Counted from the first letter of the stretch, positions 42,179 through 51,940 are shown. The stretch: DNA of 64,000 bases from Chamaesiphon sp041738715 (GCA_041738715.1 JBGSPI010000095.1:12161-76160), one strand, 5' to 3'. Program-made: numbers and translations. Notes: a model not told the origin generated them from the sequence alone.

Positions 42179-44036
42179 TATTGTAGGCTGGTAAGGTGAA
42201 TGAAAATGTACTGCCAACACCCAAGGTACTTTCTGCCCAAATTTTCCCCCCGTGTTGTTCGATAATTTTGCGACAGATCGTCAATCCCAACCCCGTGCCA
42301 CCTTTTTTCCGCGAGTCCGAGGAATCAACCTGTTGAAACCGCTCAAAAATACTTTCCAATTTATTCGCTGGAATACCTTGACCTTCATCGCGTACTTGAA
42401 ATAATACGCCGACTGATTCGGCGGCAATTCGGGCTTTTGCTGTTTTAGATCGAACCGATTTTCGACCGCGTGTGGGCGGTTGACATTTCACGACTAACCA
42501 CACACTTTTACCAGGGGCAGAAAATTTAATGGCATTACTAATTAAGTTAGTCAAAGCCTGAAGAATATAATCTGCATCCACCCATAATCGAACATCGACA
42601 GATCGATCGATCAGGGTAATTCCATGTTGCTGCGCCATCGCCTGCATGGCGGCTACAGCTTGAATTGTTAAATCCGCAGCATTACAGGCTTGTTTTTCCA
42701 TCTTCACCGCCCCAGATTCGATCCTTTGAAGGTCTAAGACGTTGTTCACTAATCTGACCAAGCGTTCGGTATTTTCATCGGCGATCGCTAGTAGTTGTTG
42801 TCCATCTTCGGGGAGAGTACCCAATCGTCCAGTTGCCAAAATTTTTAGGGCACTGTGCAGGGATGTCAGGGGTGTGCGGAGTTCGTGACTGACGACGGAG
42901 ATAAATTCATCCTTCATCCGTTCGATCGCTTTGCGATCGCTAATATCGCTGGTGAGGGCAAAGAAACCACTGACTCGATCTTCAATGTCAAGGTGGGGAA
43001 TATAGGTGACATTGACCGATCGAATGTTGCCATTGGGTAGGTTAATTTCATTTTCATAGGTAACAACATGCCCCGATAGAACAGTGTAGACGTGTGGTTG
43101 CATCCGCTGATAACAGTCTTCACCCCAGACTTGGCGCAGGTGTGTCCCAGAAATTGTGGTTAAGGGTTTGCCCAGCCAATCAGCATATGCTTGGTTATTA
43201 AATTGATAGCATTCTTGATCGTCCACATAGGCGATTAAAACTGGCAGAGCGTTGGTGATCGATCTGAGTTGGTTCTCACTCTGGCGGAGTGCGGCTTCAA
43301 CCTGTTTCCGCTCATTAATTTCCTGTTGCAGACTACAGTTTGCCGCTTGGAGTTCTGCTGTCCGTTCTGCGACAATCTCTTCTAAATGCTCCCATAACTC
43401 CCCTTGGGCGAGGGCAATACTAATTTGGTCACTTAGCTGTTGCATTAGTTCTAGCTCAAAATCGACCCACTGGCGAGGCCGATCGCATTGATGGGCGATT
43501 AGGAGTCCCCACAGGGCATTTTGAGGGGGTGAAGAGCGGGGTGGGTGAACGCTCAAACTATGTAAAATCGGCACGATTAACTTCGCTTTGACGGCAAACT
43601 GTTCGACAAATTCGACTAAACAATCAGCTATTTCCGCGCTGGAATCATGGACATTGGCGATCGCCCTCACTCGCCCTTGAGCGTATAGTTGTTGATATTC
43701 CGTCGGGAATACTTCCTCAGGAAATTCCATACCTAAAATTGCCGGATATGCTGGTAAAACAGCTTCGCTAATTGGCTTTCCTGTTCCATCAGGAAATACT
43801 TGATAAATCAACACTCGATCGGCTTGCAAAATCCGCTGAACCTCGCTGACAGTTGTGCGGAGGATTTCTTTTAGTTGTAACGACTGGCGAATTTTTAGGG
43901 TAACTTCGGCAAATAATTCCACCCGTTGCCGTTCGCGCTGCAATTGTGCGGTTGGATGTTCTTGGTTAATCTCTTCTAAACCAGTCCTGAGAGAACAGGC
44001 TTTGCGTTTTTGTGGTTTAGAAGGTTTACTTTTCAT
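42168..44036 (-). CDS. Sensor histidine kinase with GAF and PAS domains
   Basis: A cytoplasmic 622 aa kinase. The GAF domain (about 40-210) resembles those of cyanobacterial phytochrome-like sensors, with WGLLIAHQCDRPRQW at its end. A coiled segment and PAS (about 252-370) follow, then HisKA with phospho-His384 in VVSHELRTPL, and HATPase with NAIKFSAPG, RDEGQGIP and GGTGLGLTICRKI. Cys139 lies at about the position where bilin-binding GAFs have their Cys, but the usual neighbouring His is Leu. The ligand is therefore open. No membrane helices. First gene of the three-gene phosphorelay. Confidence 0.9.
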   Translation of the reverse strand: MKSKPSKPQKRKACSLRTGLEEINQEHPTAQLQRERQRVELFAEVTLKIRQSLQLKEILRTTVSEVQRILQADRVLIYQVFPDGTGKPISEAVLPAYPAILGMEFPEEVFPTEYQQLYAQGRVRAIANVHDSSAEIADCLVEFVEQFAVKAKLIVPILHSLSVHPPRSSPPQNALWGLLIAHQCDRPRQWVDFELELMQQLSDQISIALAQGELWEHLEEIVAERTAELQAANCSLQQEINERKQVEAALRQSENQLRSITNALPVLIAYVDDQECYQFNNQAYADWLGKPLTTISGTHLRQVWGEDCYQRMQPHVYTVLSGHVVTYENEINLPNGNIRSVNVTYIPHLDIEDRVSGFFALTSDISDRKAIERMKDEFISVVSHELRTPLTSLHSALKILATGRLGTLPEDGQQLLAIADENTERLVRLVNNVLDLQRIESGAVKMEKQACNAADLTIQAVAAMQAMAQQHGITLIDRSVDVRLWVDADYILQALTNLISNAIKFSAPGKSVWLVVKCQPPTRGRKSVRSKTAKARIAAESVGVLFQVRDEGQGIPANKLESIFERFQQVDSSDSRKKGGTGLGLTICRKIIEQHGGKIWAESTLGVGSTFSFTLPAYNNES

Positions 44037-44064
44037 TCGATCTATTTTACTACTAATAATTATA

Positions 44065-44092
44065 TACCCGACTTCTGTTAAAAAGTCGGGTA
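44065..44092 (-). terminator. Hairpin after ndhF
   Basis: TACCCGACTT (44065-44074) pairs perfectly with AAGTCGGGTA (44083-44092). It lies just past the ndhF stop on the minus strand and before the kinase gene start. The run after the stem is AT-rich rather than pure T. Confidence 0.65.
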
Positions 44093-44128
44093 GCGATTCG
44101 AGCCAGTTAAACTAGATTTAGATCGGGA

Positions 44129-46138
44129 TTAAGTCACCCCAAACACGACGACTAAACCTAATACTGCGCCAAAGATAATCAACGCATAGAATTGAGCGCG
44201 TCCGGTTTCAAAATATTTCAGACCCTCGCCGCTGAGTAATGTAGCTAACCCAGCTAAGTTGACAGCACCATCAACCACACGGTAATCGACTTCCATCACC
44301 TGACGAGCAACTCGGCGTAAGCCGATGACAAATACACTGTTGTAGATATCATCGATATACCATTTGTTCAGGGACAAATTGTACAAGGTGGGGATTTTTG
44401 AAGCGATCGCACTTGGATCGATTTTACGACTGAGATACATCAGCGAAGCCAAAGTAATCCCAATTAGCCCAATTCCGACTGAGCTTCCACCCATAATCAA
44501 GAACTCATTTAAATCAAACTCATGGGCGTGTTCAACCACCTTTCCTGGTGCGGAAATAAACCCTTCAAAGTAGTTATTAAATGGGGTACCGACTAGGCCA
44601 ATTAGAGCAGAGGGAAATGCCAAGACCACTAGGGGCAAAGTCATACTCCAGGGTGATTCATGGGGCTTGGCCGCGTGGCTGTGACCGTGAGCATCATGGT
44701 CGTCATGGGTACTCGCACCAGCCGCCGCCAGTAATTGCTCCCGAATCTTTTTGTCATTGCCTCGGAAACTGCCCTCAAAGGTCGAGAAATACATGCGGAA
44801 CATATAAAATGCCGTTACACCTGCCGTGGCGAAACCCACCAGCCACAGCAGCGGATTGGCGGCGTAGGTGGCACCGAGAATTTCATCCTTCGACCAGAAG
44901 CCCGCAAAGGGGGGAATCCCCGAAATCGCTAAAGTACCGAGAAAGAAGGTGGAGGCGGTAATCGGCATGTGTTTCCGCAACCCGCCCATCAGCCGCATAT
45001 CTTGAGCCAGTACAGCATTGTGTCCGACAACTTCTTCCATCCCGTGAATCACGGAACCAGAACCCAAGAACATCATCGCTTTGAAATAAGCGTGAGTCAT
45101 CAGGTGAAATAATCCGGCGGAGTAGGCACCGACCCCCATCGCCATCACCATATAACCCAGTTGGGACATGGTGGAGTAGGCTAAACCTTTTTTGATGTCA
45201 TTTTGGGTAATGGCAATACTCGCACCCAAAAATGCTGTAGTTGCTCCCGTCCAGGCGATCGTATTCATCGCGATCGGGATATCCTCAAACACAGGATACA
45301 TCCGGGCAATCAGGAATACCCCCGCCGCTACCATCGTCGCCGCATGAATTAATGCGGAAATTGGCGTAGGCCCTTCCATTGCATCTGGGAGCCAAACGTG
45401 GAGCGGGAACTGAGCCGATTTAGCGACAGGCCCCATAAAGACGAGAATCGCGAATAGGGCAGCTAAACCACCGCCAATCGCCCCTGATTCGACCAGTTCC
45501 TGGAGTCTATCACCCATGATTTGGAAATCAAAACTACCAGTCGCCCAGTAAATCCCCAACATTCCTAGCAATAAGCCAAAGTCACCCACGCGGTTGGTGA
45601 CAAATGCCTTTTGACAAGCATCAGCCGCCGCTTTGCGATCGTACCAAAACCCGATCAGCAGGTAAGAACACATCCCCACCAATTCCCAGAAGATATATAC
45701 CTGAACGAGATTGGGACTGATGACCAAACCCAGCATCGAGGAGCTAAATAAACTCAGATAGGCATAAAATCTCACATAACTGGGGTCATGAGACATATAG
45801 CCGTGGGTATAGATCATCACCAACAGAGCAACAGTCGTGACGATGACCAACATTAATGATGTCAGATGGTCGATCGTGTAACCCATAGTCAGATGAAAAT
45901 TGCCCGCAGATGCCCATTCAAATGAACGAATGTACGTGGGGTGTCCCTGAAACTGACTGGCTAGCAAGGCAAAGGACATGACCATCCCTGCACCAATGAG
46001 CGAAATAATCAGGACTGCATTCAGTTCGCGCAATCCATTCGTAAATTTATTCAGTGAAATCAATCCCAATCCGACTAGCATCGCCCCAGCGAGGGGAAAC
46101 ACTGGAATCAACCAGGCGTAATCGTATAATGGTTCCAT
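44129..46138 (-). CDS. ndhF: NAD(P)H-quinone oxidoreductase subunit 5 (NDH-1)
   Basis: Antiporter-like membrane subunit of the cyanobacterial NDH-1 complex, 669 aa from the ATG at 46138 (MEPLYDYAWLIPVFPLAGAM, the usual start); an earlier ATG at 46150 adds four residues. Signature segments are YTIDHLTSLMLVIVTTVALL, IFWELVGMCSYLLIGFWYD, FPLHVWLPDAMEGPTPISAL and HLMTHAYFKAMMFLGSGSVIHGM. About sixteen membrane helices and a His-rich loop (HDDHDAHGHSHAAKPH, about 475-495). The paralog (ndhF1 or ndhF3/F4) looks like the respiratory/cyclic ndhF1 form; not proven. Confidence 0.95.
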   Translation of the reverse strand: MEPLYDYAWLIPVFPLAGAMLVGLGLISLNKFTNGLRELNAVLIISLIGAGMVMSFALLASQFQGHPTYIRSFEWASAGNFHLTMGYTIDHLTSLMLVIVTTVALLVMIYTHGYMSHDPSYVRFYAYLSLFSSSMLGLVISPNLVQVYIFWELVGMCSYLLIGFWYDRKAAADACQKAFVTNRVGDFGLLLGMLGIYWATGSFDFQIMGDRLQELVESGAIGGGLAALFAILVFMGPVAKSAQFPLHVWLPDAMEGPTPISALIHAATMVAAGVFLIARMYPVFEDIPIAMNTIAWTGATTAFLGASIAITQNDIKKGLAYSTMSQLGYMVMAMGVGAYSAGLFHLMTHAYFKAMMFLGSGSVIHGMEEVVGHNAVLAQDMRLMGGLRKHMPITASTFFLGTLAISGIPPFAGFWSKDEILGATYAANPLLWLVGFATAGVTAFYMFRMYFSTFEGSFRGNDKKIREQLLAAAGASTHDDHDAHGHSHAAKPHESPWSMTLPLVVLAFPSALIGLVGTPFNNYFEGFISAPGKVVEHAHEFDLNEFLIMGGSSVGIGLIGITLASLMYLSRKIDPSAIASKIPTLYNLSLNKWYIDDIYNSVFVIGLRRVARQVMEVDYRVVDGAVNLAGLATLLSGEGLKYFETGRAQFYALIIFGAVLGLVVVFGVT

Positions 46139-46150
46139 GTATGTATGCAA

Positions 46151-46597
46151 AATCTAACGATCGAGGATGGACAAGCTAATCTGTGCTGAAGAGTAAGTGG
46201 AATAATGGTGGCTCTTAAATTTAAGTCATCATCTTAATTATTCCCAATTACTGCATCATCAATAATTTCGCTGACGATGGGCGAACATCCATTCACTCGG
46301 CACTGCCATGAGCAATTATACCGATACCCACCAGTGCTATCTTATCGTGCCAGGTGAGTAATGACTGTTCGGCTCGATCGAATTTTAGCGGGGATCGAGG
46401 CTTATACGTCTGTTAGCACAACACTCTTGGCATTGATGTTGACAATTGCCTGTCAACACTTCGACAGGCTCAGTGCAAGCTGTCAACTGAATATTCCAGA
46501 CTCATATCGCACTCGATTCAACAATCGTTGTTAGATGCAGCGGTAATTCTTGATATCTATTAAGATAGGATTGGGTACTGCGTAACATTTTTTAACA
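46151..46597. other. 447-base divergent intergenic region
   Basis: Between ndhF and the transporter. It holds HIP1-like words and a hairpin-forming repeat, CCTGTC (46449-46454) with GACAGG (46463-46468), inside the word CTTCGACAGGCTCAGTGCAAGC. The latter resembles the dispersed TTCGACNNNCTCAG repeats of cyanobacteria. No gene supported. Confidence 0.55.
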
Positions 46598-48052
46598 ATG
46601 CTGACCGAAAGTTCCGAGTCGTCAGAAACCAATTTCCATCCATTCTTGACCAAGATTCTGTTCGGACAACAACCGAGTCCAGAACTACTGGGAATTTTGG
46701 TTGTGTATGCCGTGCAAGGTATCTTGGGTATTTCCCGCTTGGCGGTGAGTTTTTTCCTCAAGGATGAATTAGGGTTATCTCCAGCCGAAGTCGCTGCCAT
46801 GACCGGGATCGCGGCTCTGCCTTGGGCGATTAAACCCGTCTTTGGGTTCATTTCCGATGGGTTCCCGATTTTTGGTTACAAACGAAGACCCTATCTAGTC
46901 TTATCAGGTTTATTGGGCGTAGCTGCTTGGTTAGGATTAGGAACTTTGGTCAATTCCTCCGCAACAGCGACGCTGGCAATCCTGATGACCTCACTTTCGG
47001 TGGCATTTAGTGATGTGATCGTCGATTCACTAATTGTCGAACGCGCTCGCAGTGAATCGCTCAGTAAGTCGGGTTCGCTCCAATCATTGTGCTGGGGTGC
47101 CTCAGCCCTTGGGGGACTGCTGACTGCCTATTTTAGTGGGGTATTGCTCGAACACTTCACTACTCGCACCGTGTTCATCCTTACTGCGGTATTTCCGCTG
47201 ATTGTCTCGGCGATGGCGTGGTTAATTGCCGAGGAACCAGCAGTCCAAACGGGCGACGCTGGCAAAGTTCTCGTCGCAGCGCAAATGCGGGAATTACGCC
47301 AAGCAATGAGTCAAAAAGTGATTTGGTTGCCGACTCTATTCCTATTCATCTGGCAATGTACGCCAACTGCTGAATCGGCTTTTTTCTACTTTAGTACGAA
47401 TGAGTTAGGATTTACTGCTGAATTTCTCGGACGGGTGCGACTGGTGACTAGTTTGGCATCCTTATTGGGAGTGTGGCTATTTCAACGCTTTTTAAAAACT
47501 ATTCCCTTTCGGCAAATTTTTGCCTGGACGACGATTTTATCATCTCTATTGGGTTTGACAACTTTACTACTTGTCACCCATACCAATCGTAATTTAGGCA
47601 TCGATGACCATTGGTTTGCTTTGGGCGATAGTTTGGTGCTGACGGTGATGGGACAACTAACATTTATGCCTGTTCTAGTTTTAGCTGCAAGACTATGCCC
47701 GCCAGGGATTGAGGCAACTCTATTTGCAACATTAATGTCGGTGCTAAATCTATCAGGTTTGGTATCCAAAGAAGGCGGAGCCTTGTTAACTCATCTACTC
47801 GGAGTCACTGATACTAATTTCGATAAATTATGGCTACTAATTTTAATTACTAATCTAGGCAGTATGCTGCCATTAATATTTATCAACTGGCTGCCAAATA
47901 CAGATCCCGCACAGATGGCTAATCATCCCGATTCAATCCCCCCAGGTAGCGTGGTCGAGCATCAAACAACTAGTATCATTGGTAATCAATCATTTATTCC
48001 GAATATGGTGCCTGAATTTCTGGAACCAAAACCAGACAAAAAATCGATATAA
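46598..48052 (+). CDS. Folate/biopterin transporter (FBT, major facilitator family)
   Basis: Twelve-helix transporter of 484 aa. Family-specific segments are VVYAVQGILGISRLAVSFFLKDELGLSP (split: YAVQGILGISRLA then FFLKDELGLSP), GIAALPWAIKPVFGFISDGFPIFGYKRRPYL, SVAFSDVIVDSLIVERAR and the QSLCWGASALGGL helix. These match cyanobacterial FBT proteins related to plant plastid folate carriers. The C-terminal about 45 residues are hydrophilic. ATG start at 46598, no operon partner. Confidence 0.92.
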   Translation: MLTESSESSETNFHPFLTKILFGQQPSPELLGILVVYAVQGILGISRLAVSFFLKDELGLSPAEVAAMTGIAALPWAIKPVFGFISDGFPIFGYKRRPYLVLSGLLGVAAWLGLGTLVNSSATATLAILMTSLSVAFSDVIVDSLIVERARSESLSKSGSLQSLCWGASALGGLLTAYFSGVLLEHFTTRTVFILTAVFPLIVSAMAWLIAEEPAVQTGDAGKVLVAAQMRELRQAMSQKVIWLPTLFLFIWQCTPTAESAFFYFSTNELGFTAEFLGRVRLVTSLASLLGVWLFQRFLKTIPFRQIFAWTTILSSLLGLTTLLLVTHTNRNLGIDDHWFALGDSLVLTVMGQLTFMPVLVLAARLCPPGIEATLFATLMSVLNLSGLVSKEGGALLTHLLGVTDTNFDKLWLLILITNLGSMLPLIFINWLPNTDPAQMANHPDSIPPGSVVEHQTTSIIGNQSFIPNMVPEFLEPKPDKKSI

Positions 48053-48346
48053 GCGGCTGAGTAGTTTTGCGATCGAACAACAATTGGTAAGTCTAATAAC
48101 TCGATTACAAGGTAATATTGCTTCGCCAACAAACATCTGTAGAAATATTTAAAAAACCACAAATAGATGCAATACTTTTTGGTTCAGTCTTGAGCAGTTT
48201 TTAACTGAGAAGTATTGCAAGTAGATGGTAATAAATGCCGCTTATTTTCGATTGTGATGGTGTGACAGCCAACCCCAAAATTATCGATAGATTGACTGAC
48301 TGATTGGAATTATCAAGTTCCAAACTAAATTTTTGGTGGCTAGTGA
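48053..48346. other. 294-base intergenic region
   Basis: No supported gene. A 22-codon frame from 48235 reads MPLIFDCDGVTANPKIIDR, reminiscent of a HAD-like or transposon fragment, but it is too short to call. The word TTTTTGGTGGCTAGT at 48330-48344 recurs at 63066-63080. Confidence 0.45.
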
Positions 48347-49078
48347 CTATTGACCAATCCGAAATCGATCGGGATTCAATTTTTTACCAACTCCAGTACT
48401 GGGAGCAACCGCTGCACGGGGGCGAAGTTGGGTACCTGTACCACCATCTTGAATAGAGAGGAAAGGACGAAGATCGATGCTATCTTTGTTCTGAAGAGGT
48501 TTGACGGCTGGAGAGCTAGTTGGAGTATTCCCGCCACCGGAGAAGATATTGCCCAGCATCGAACCAAAACTATTATTGCTATTTCCATCGGCAAAAGTGT
48601 TTACGCCGACAGTTTGTTGCCCACTATCAGCCATAGTCAGATTGCGGAAAACAGAATCTCTAGTGATAATCGGATCTTTCCCTGTTGGCACTGTGAAGAC
48701 AATGCGACATTCATCATTTCTTTCGGTGGTGACACAGACGATATCATACTGATTTTTGATGTCTGTGCGGAGTTCTTTTAAACCATCCCGTCGATATTCT
48801 TCCAAGCGACGGGCGATTTCGGTACAACGTCTACTGGCGTTCCAATTCGATCCCATTGTGCTAGGCACTGCCCAGGGATACTTGTCATTGGGTCGATCGA
48901 CGGGATGATAGGTGACAGTATACTGGTTACTAACTAATTCGCATGTGAAGCGAGCTTGATTACCCCCGGATGGTACACCTGTTTGTGGCGTGGGCGGGCC
49001 GTACTGTGCCCCAGCACTACCTGCTGTCAAAATTGCCCCTAAGACTGCCCAACTCCAGATGTTTAGATGTGTTTTCAT
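48347..49078 (-). CDS. COP23 domain-containing secreted protein
   Basis: A 243 aa protein with signal peptide (about 1-24, ending GSAGAQ). The COP23-like domain contains FTCELVSNQYTVTYHP, WNASRRCTEIARRLEEY, DIVCVTTERNDECRIVFTVP (about 40-140), with four cysteines that likely form disulfides. COP23 was described as a circadian-oscillating membrane protein in Cyanothece/Synechococcus. The C-terminal 100 residues are low-complexity (GNSNNSF, PSSPAVKP). Function unknown. Confidence 0.87.
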   Translation of the reverse strand: MKTHLNIWSWAVLGAILTAGSAGAQYGPPTPQTGVPSGGNQARFTCELVSNQYTVTYHPVDRPNDKYPWAVPSTMGSNWNASRRCTEIARRLEEYRRDGLKELRTDIKNQYDIVCVTTERNDECRIVFTVPTGKDPIITRDSVFRNLTMADSGQQTVGVNTFADGNSNNSFGSMLGNIFSGGGNTPTSSPAVKPLQNKDSIDLRPFLSIQDGGTGTQLRPRAAVAPSTGVGKKLNPDRFRIGQ

Positions 49079-49230
49079 AGGTTTAATTCCAATTTAGGGT
49101 AAGGATGCGGCGATTAGTTAGTTAGATATCATCTTGCCTGTGATGACAGTCGATCAAGCGGGAATGTTCCAAATTGATCGTGTTACGGGTGAACCTTGGC
49201 GATCCCAATCCCCTGTAACAAAAGCATATA

Positions 49231-51897
49231 ATGTTAATTAGTGCAGAATCTAGACTTATAGTGACGATCCAGGCAGAGACATTAGAATTATTAGAATGGT
49301 CGCGGTTATGTCAACAGGTGGCAACATTTGCCGCGACTAAATTAGGAACAATAGCTGCGAGACATTTAATAATTCCGACGACACCTAGTGTCAGTCTAAA
49401 TCTGCTCGCTCAAACTAAAGAGGTTTATCAGTTAGAAACTCAACTGCTGGGTGGACTATCCTTTGATGGGATTGAAGATTTTGGCGACGCGCTCGAACGA
49501 GCATCGATGCAGGGGATGTTGTCAGGTCGGGAACTCCATCAAATTGCCACTACTTTAGCCGGAGTGCGGAAGTTGCGGCGAACGATTGAAAGCCAGGAAA
49601 ATATCCCCGTTTTACAGGCATTAATAGCTGATGTCCGCACTTATCCTGAGCTAGAACAGGATATCTACCATTGTATCGACGATCGCGGTGATGTGACCGA
49701 TCGATCAAGTGATAAATTAGCCGAGGTGCGTGTCAAACTCAAAGGACTCCGCGATCGCATTTATCAACTTCTAAATAGTCTGATCCAGCGTCAAAGTAGT
49801 GCGATTCAACAACCTTTAATTACCCAACGGGGAGATCGTTTTGTTATCCCAGTTAAAGCTTCCCACAAGGAGGCAATTCCTGGGGTAGTCCATGATACCT
49901 CTAGTAGTGGTGCTACGCTCTACATCGAACCGCAGCATATTATCAACCTGGGTAATCAACTGCGCCAACTCCAACGCCAAGAGCAACGGGAAATCGAACT
50001 GGTACTCCAAGCTCTCACCGCTAAGGTGACTGAAGTATCTGAAGATCTCGAACATCTGCTGGCAACTGCGACAACGATCGATCTGGCTACAGCTAGAGCT
50101 AGATATAGTTTGTGGTTAGAAGCCAATCCGCCAAGACTGATCGTTCGCGCAGCGTCTCCTGTGGGTAATCAATCAGCGAATGAATATATTACCCTGCGCC
50201 AACTCCGCCACCCATTATTAATTTGGCAGCATCGTCACGAGCAGGGCGCAGCCGTCGTGCCGATCGATCTATCAATCCGTCCCAATCTGCGCGTAGTTAC
50301 AATTACTGGCCCAAATACAGGTGGTAAAACTGTTACCCTCAAAACTGTCGCGATCGTCGCTTTGATGGCTAAGGTGGGGTTATTTATCCCTGCTCGTGAG
50401 CCAGTTGAGATTCCCTGGTTCGACCTAATTTTGGCAGATATCGGCGATGAGCAATCTTTGCAACAAAGTCTCTCGACTTTTTCAGGACATATTCGGCGAA
50501 TTAGCCGGATTTTAGGGGAGATTGAATCGAACCCACTCCCTGCACCCGCCGAGGAGCGGCTCACTCCAGTCGGGTTTCCTAATTATGGCAGCGGAAAGTG
50601 CGGTCTTGGGGTTTCCCCAAATAGAGCACCTTTCCAAGACAGTGAGATAAGAGAGGGGAATGATTATCGCGGGGATGAATCGTTAGGGGTATCCCTTGTG
50701 CGTACCCCAGGGGTTAATGACGATCGCTTACAGACGGCTAGAAATTACCCGAATGCGTTAGTTCTGCTTGATGAAGTCGGTGCGGGGACAGATCCGGCAG
50801 AGGGGAGCGCGTTAGCGATCGCATTATTGCAGTATCTAGCCGATCGAGCGATGTTGACGATCGCCAGTACTCACTATGGAGAATTGAAGGCACTCAAATA
50901 TCAAGACGAACGGTTTGAGAATGCCTCGGTCGAGTTTGATGATGTTAGTCTCTCGCCGACCTATCGGTTATTATGGGGGATTCCCGGTCGATCGAATGCA
51001 CTGTCGATCGCCCAGAGATTGGGCTTAAATCCTGAAGTAATCGACAATGCCAGATCCCAGGTGGTCTTGGGCGCGACTCAGGAAGTGAACGAAGTAATTG
51101 CTGGATTGGAAGCACAACGGCGCGCCCAGGAAACGAAAGCGAATGAAGCCGCCAAAATCTTGAAACAGGCGGAAGCCTTCTACTTGGAAGTCTCCCAAAA
51201 AGCGGCGCAATTGCAAGCGCGAGAACAGGAACTCAAACTCAATCAGGAACGGGCAATTCAAGCGGCAATTGCTGAAGCCAAAAGTGAGATTGCCCAGGTG
51301 ATCCGCCAATTGCAACAAGGCCCCCAAACTGCCCAAGCTGCCCAGCAAGCGACCACAGAACTCGATCGGGTGATGGGAAGTCACTTGCCCGCTAAATCGA
51401 CCCCCAAGCCCCCTGCAGGCTTCAATCCGCAGGTCGGCGATCGCATCCGCATCCCCAAATTAGGTCAAAAAGCTGAAGTTCTGACCACTGTTGACGATCG
51501 GGGCAACCTCGATGTCAAGTTTGGCATGATGAAAATGACTGTCGCCCTCGCCGATATCGAGTCATTGACAGGGGAGAAGGCGACGATTCCCGCCAAAAAA
51601 GCACCAGCCAAGACACAGCCTGCGGCTAATCCAGTCGTACCAGTGGTAGCAATTCGGACATCCAAAAATACCGTCGATATTCGCGGCCAAAGAGTGGCAA
51701 ATGCGGAGAGTGAAATTGAACGCGGGATCGGCCAAGCTTATCAATCAGGCATCATGTGGGTCATTCATGGCAAAGGAACAGGTAAACTGCGAGAAGGGGT
51801 ACATGAATTTTTAAGAACTCATCCTCAAGTCGATCGATTTGAATTGGCTAGCGATCGGGATGGTGGTGGTGGAGTGACGATTGCCTATTTAAAATAG
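49231..51897 (+). CDS. mutS2: Endonuclease MutS2 with an in-frame insertion
   Basis: MutS-family protein of 888 aa with C-terminal Smr nuclease; acts on recombination intermediates and, in some bacteria, on collided ribosomes. Start at 49231 (ATG) or GTG at 49261. Walker A TGPNTGGKTVTLKT (about 356-369), Walker B LVLLDEVGAGTDPAEGSALA, ASTHYGELKAL, and the Smr motif VDIRGQRVANAE with HGKGTGKLREGV near the end. Between the ABC core RRISRILGEIES and the Walker B segment there are about 71 extra residues (roughly 434-505) that are not in the usual MutS2. Their DNA is palindromic repeat sequence, see findings. Confidence 0.93.
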   Translation: MLISAESRLIVTIQAETLELLEWSRLCQQVATFAATKLGTIAARHLIIPTTPSVSLNLLAQTKEVYQLETQLLGGLSFDGIEDFGDALERASMQGMLSGRELHQIATTLAGVRKLRRTIESQENIPVLQALIADVRTYPELEQDIYHCIDDRGDVTDRSSDKLAEVRVKLKGLRDRIYQLLNSLIQRQSSAIQQPLITQRGDRFVIPVKASHKEAIPGVVHDTSSSGATLYIEPQHIINLGNQLRQLQRQEQREIELVLQALTAKVTEVSEDLEHLLATATTIDLATARARYSLWLEANPPRLIVRAASPVGNQSANEYITLRQLRHPLLIWQHRHEQGAAVVPIDLSIRPNLRVVTITGPNTGGKTVTLKTVAIVALMAKVGLFIPAREPVEIPWFDLILADIGDEQSLQQSLSTFSGHIRRISRILGEIESNPLPAPAEERLTPVGFPNYGSGKCGLGVSPNRAPFQDSEIREGNDYRGDESLGVSLVRTPGVNDDRLQTARNYPNALVLLDEVGAGTDPAEGSALAIALLQYLADRAMLTIASTHYGELKALKYQDERFENASVEFDDVSLSPTYRLLWGIPGRSNALSIAQRLGLNPEVIDNARSQVVLGATQEVNEVIAGLEAQRRAQETKANEAAKILKQAEAFYLEVSQKAAQLQAREQELKLNQERAIQAAIAEAKSEIAQVIRQLQQGPQTAQAAQQATTELDRVMGSHLPAKSTPKPPAGFNPQVGDRIRIPKLGQKAEVLTTVDDRGNLDVKFGMMKMTVALADIESLTGEKATIPAKKAPAKTQPAANPVVPVVAIRTSKNTVDIRGQRVANAESEIERGIGQAYQSGIMWVIHGKGTGKLREGVHEFLRTHPQVDRFELASDRDGGGGVTIAYLK
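50532..50745. repeat. Palindromic repeat inserted in frame within mutS2
   Basis: About 214 bases within mutS2 that encode no conserved MutS2 part. They contain TTGGGG-TTT-CCCCAA (50606-50620) and GGGGTA (50686-50691) with TACCCC (50703-50708). The words GCGGTCTTGGGGTTTCCCCA and GTGCGTACCCC look like those of palindromic intergenic elements of cyanobacteria. Ends were set by comparison with the expected MutS2 motif spacing, so the borders are approximate. Confidence 0.6.
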
Positions 51898-51912
51898 GTG
51901 AAAATTGCCTAC

Positions 51913-51940
51913 AAAAAAGACCGTTCGCGATGAACGGTCT
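51913..51940 (-). terminator. Terminator between convergent mutS2 and glnN
   Basis: AGACCGTTC (51918-51926) and GAACGGTCT (51932-51940), five-base loop. On the minus strand the hairpin is followed by TTTTT (51917-51913), giving a canonical rho-independent terminator for glnN; it may also work for mutS2. Confidence 0.88.

Noticed and set aside
44581..44961. 126-codon plus-strand frame opposite ndhF
   Set aside because: Shadow of ndhF; no ribosome site or recognisable protein.
48235..48303. Short frame reading MPLIFDCDGVTANPKIIDR, like HAD motif I
   Set aside because: Only 22 codons, no other HAD motif; could be a decayed fragment but not supported as a gene.
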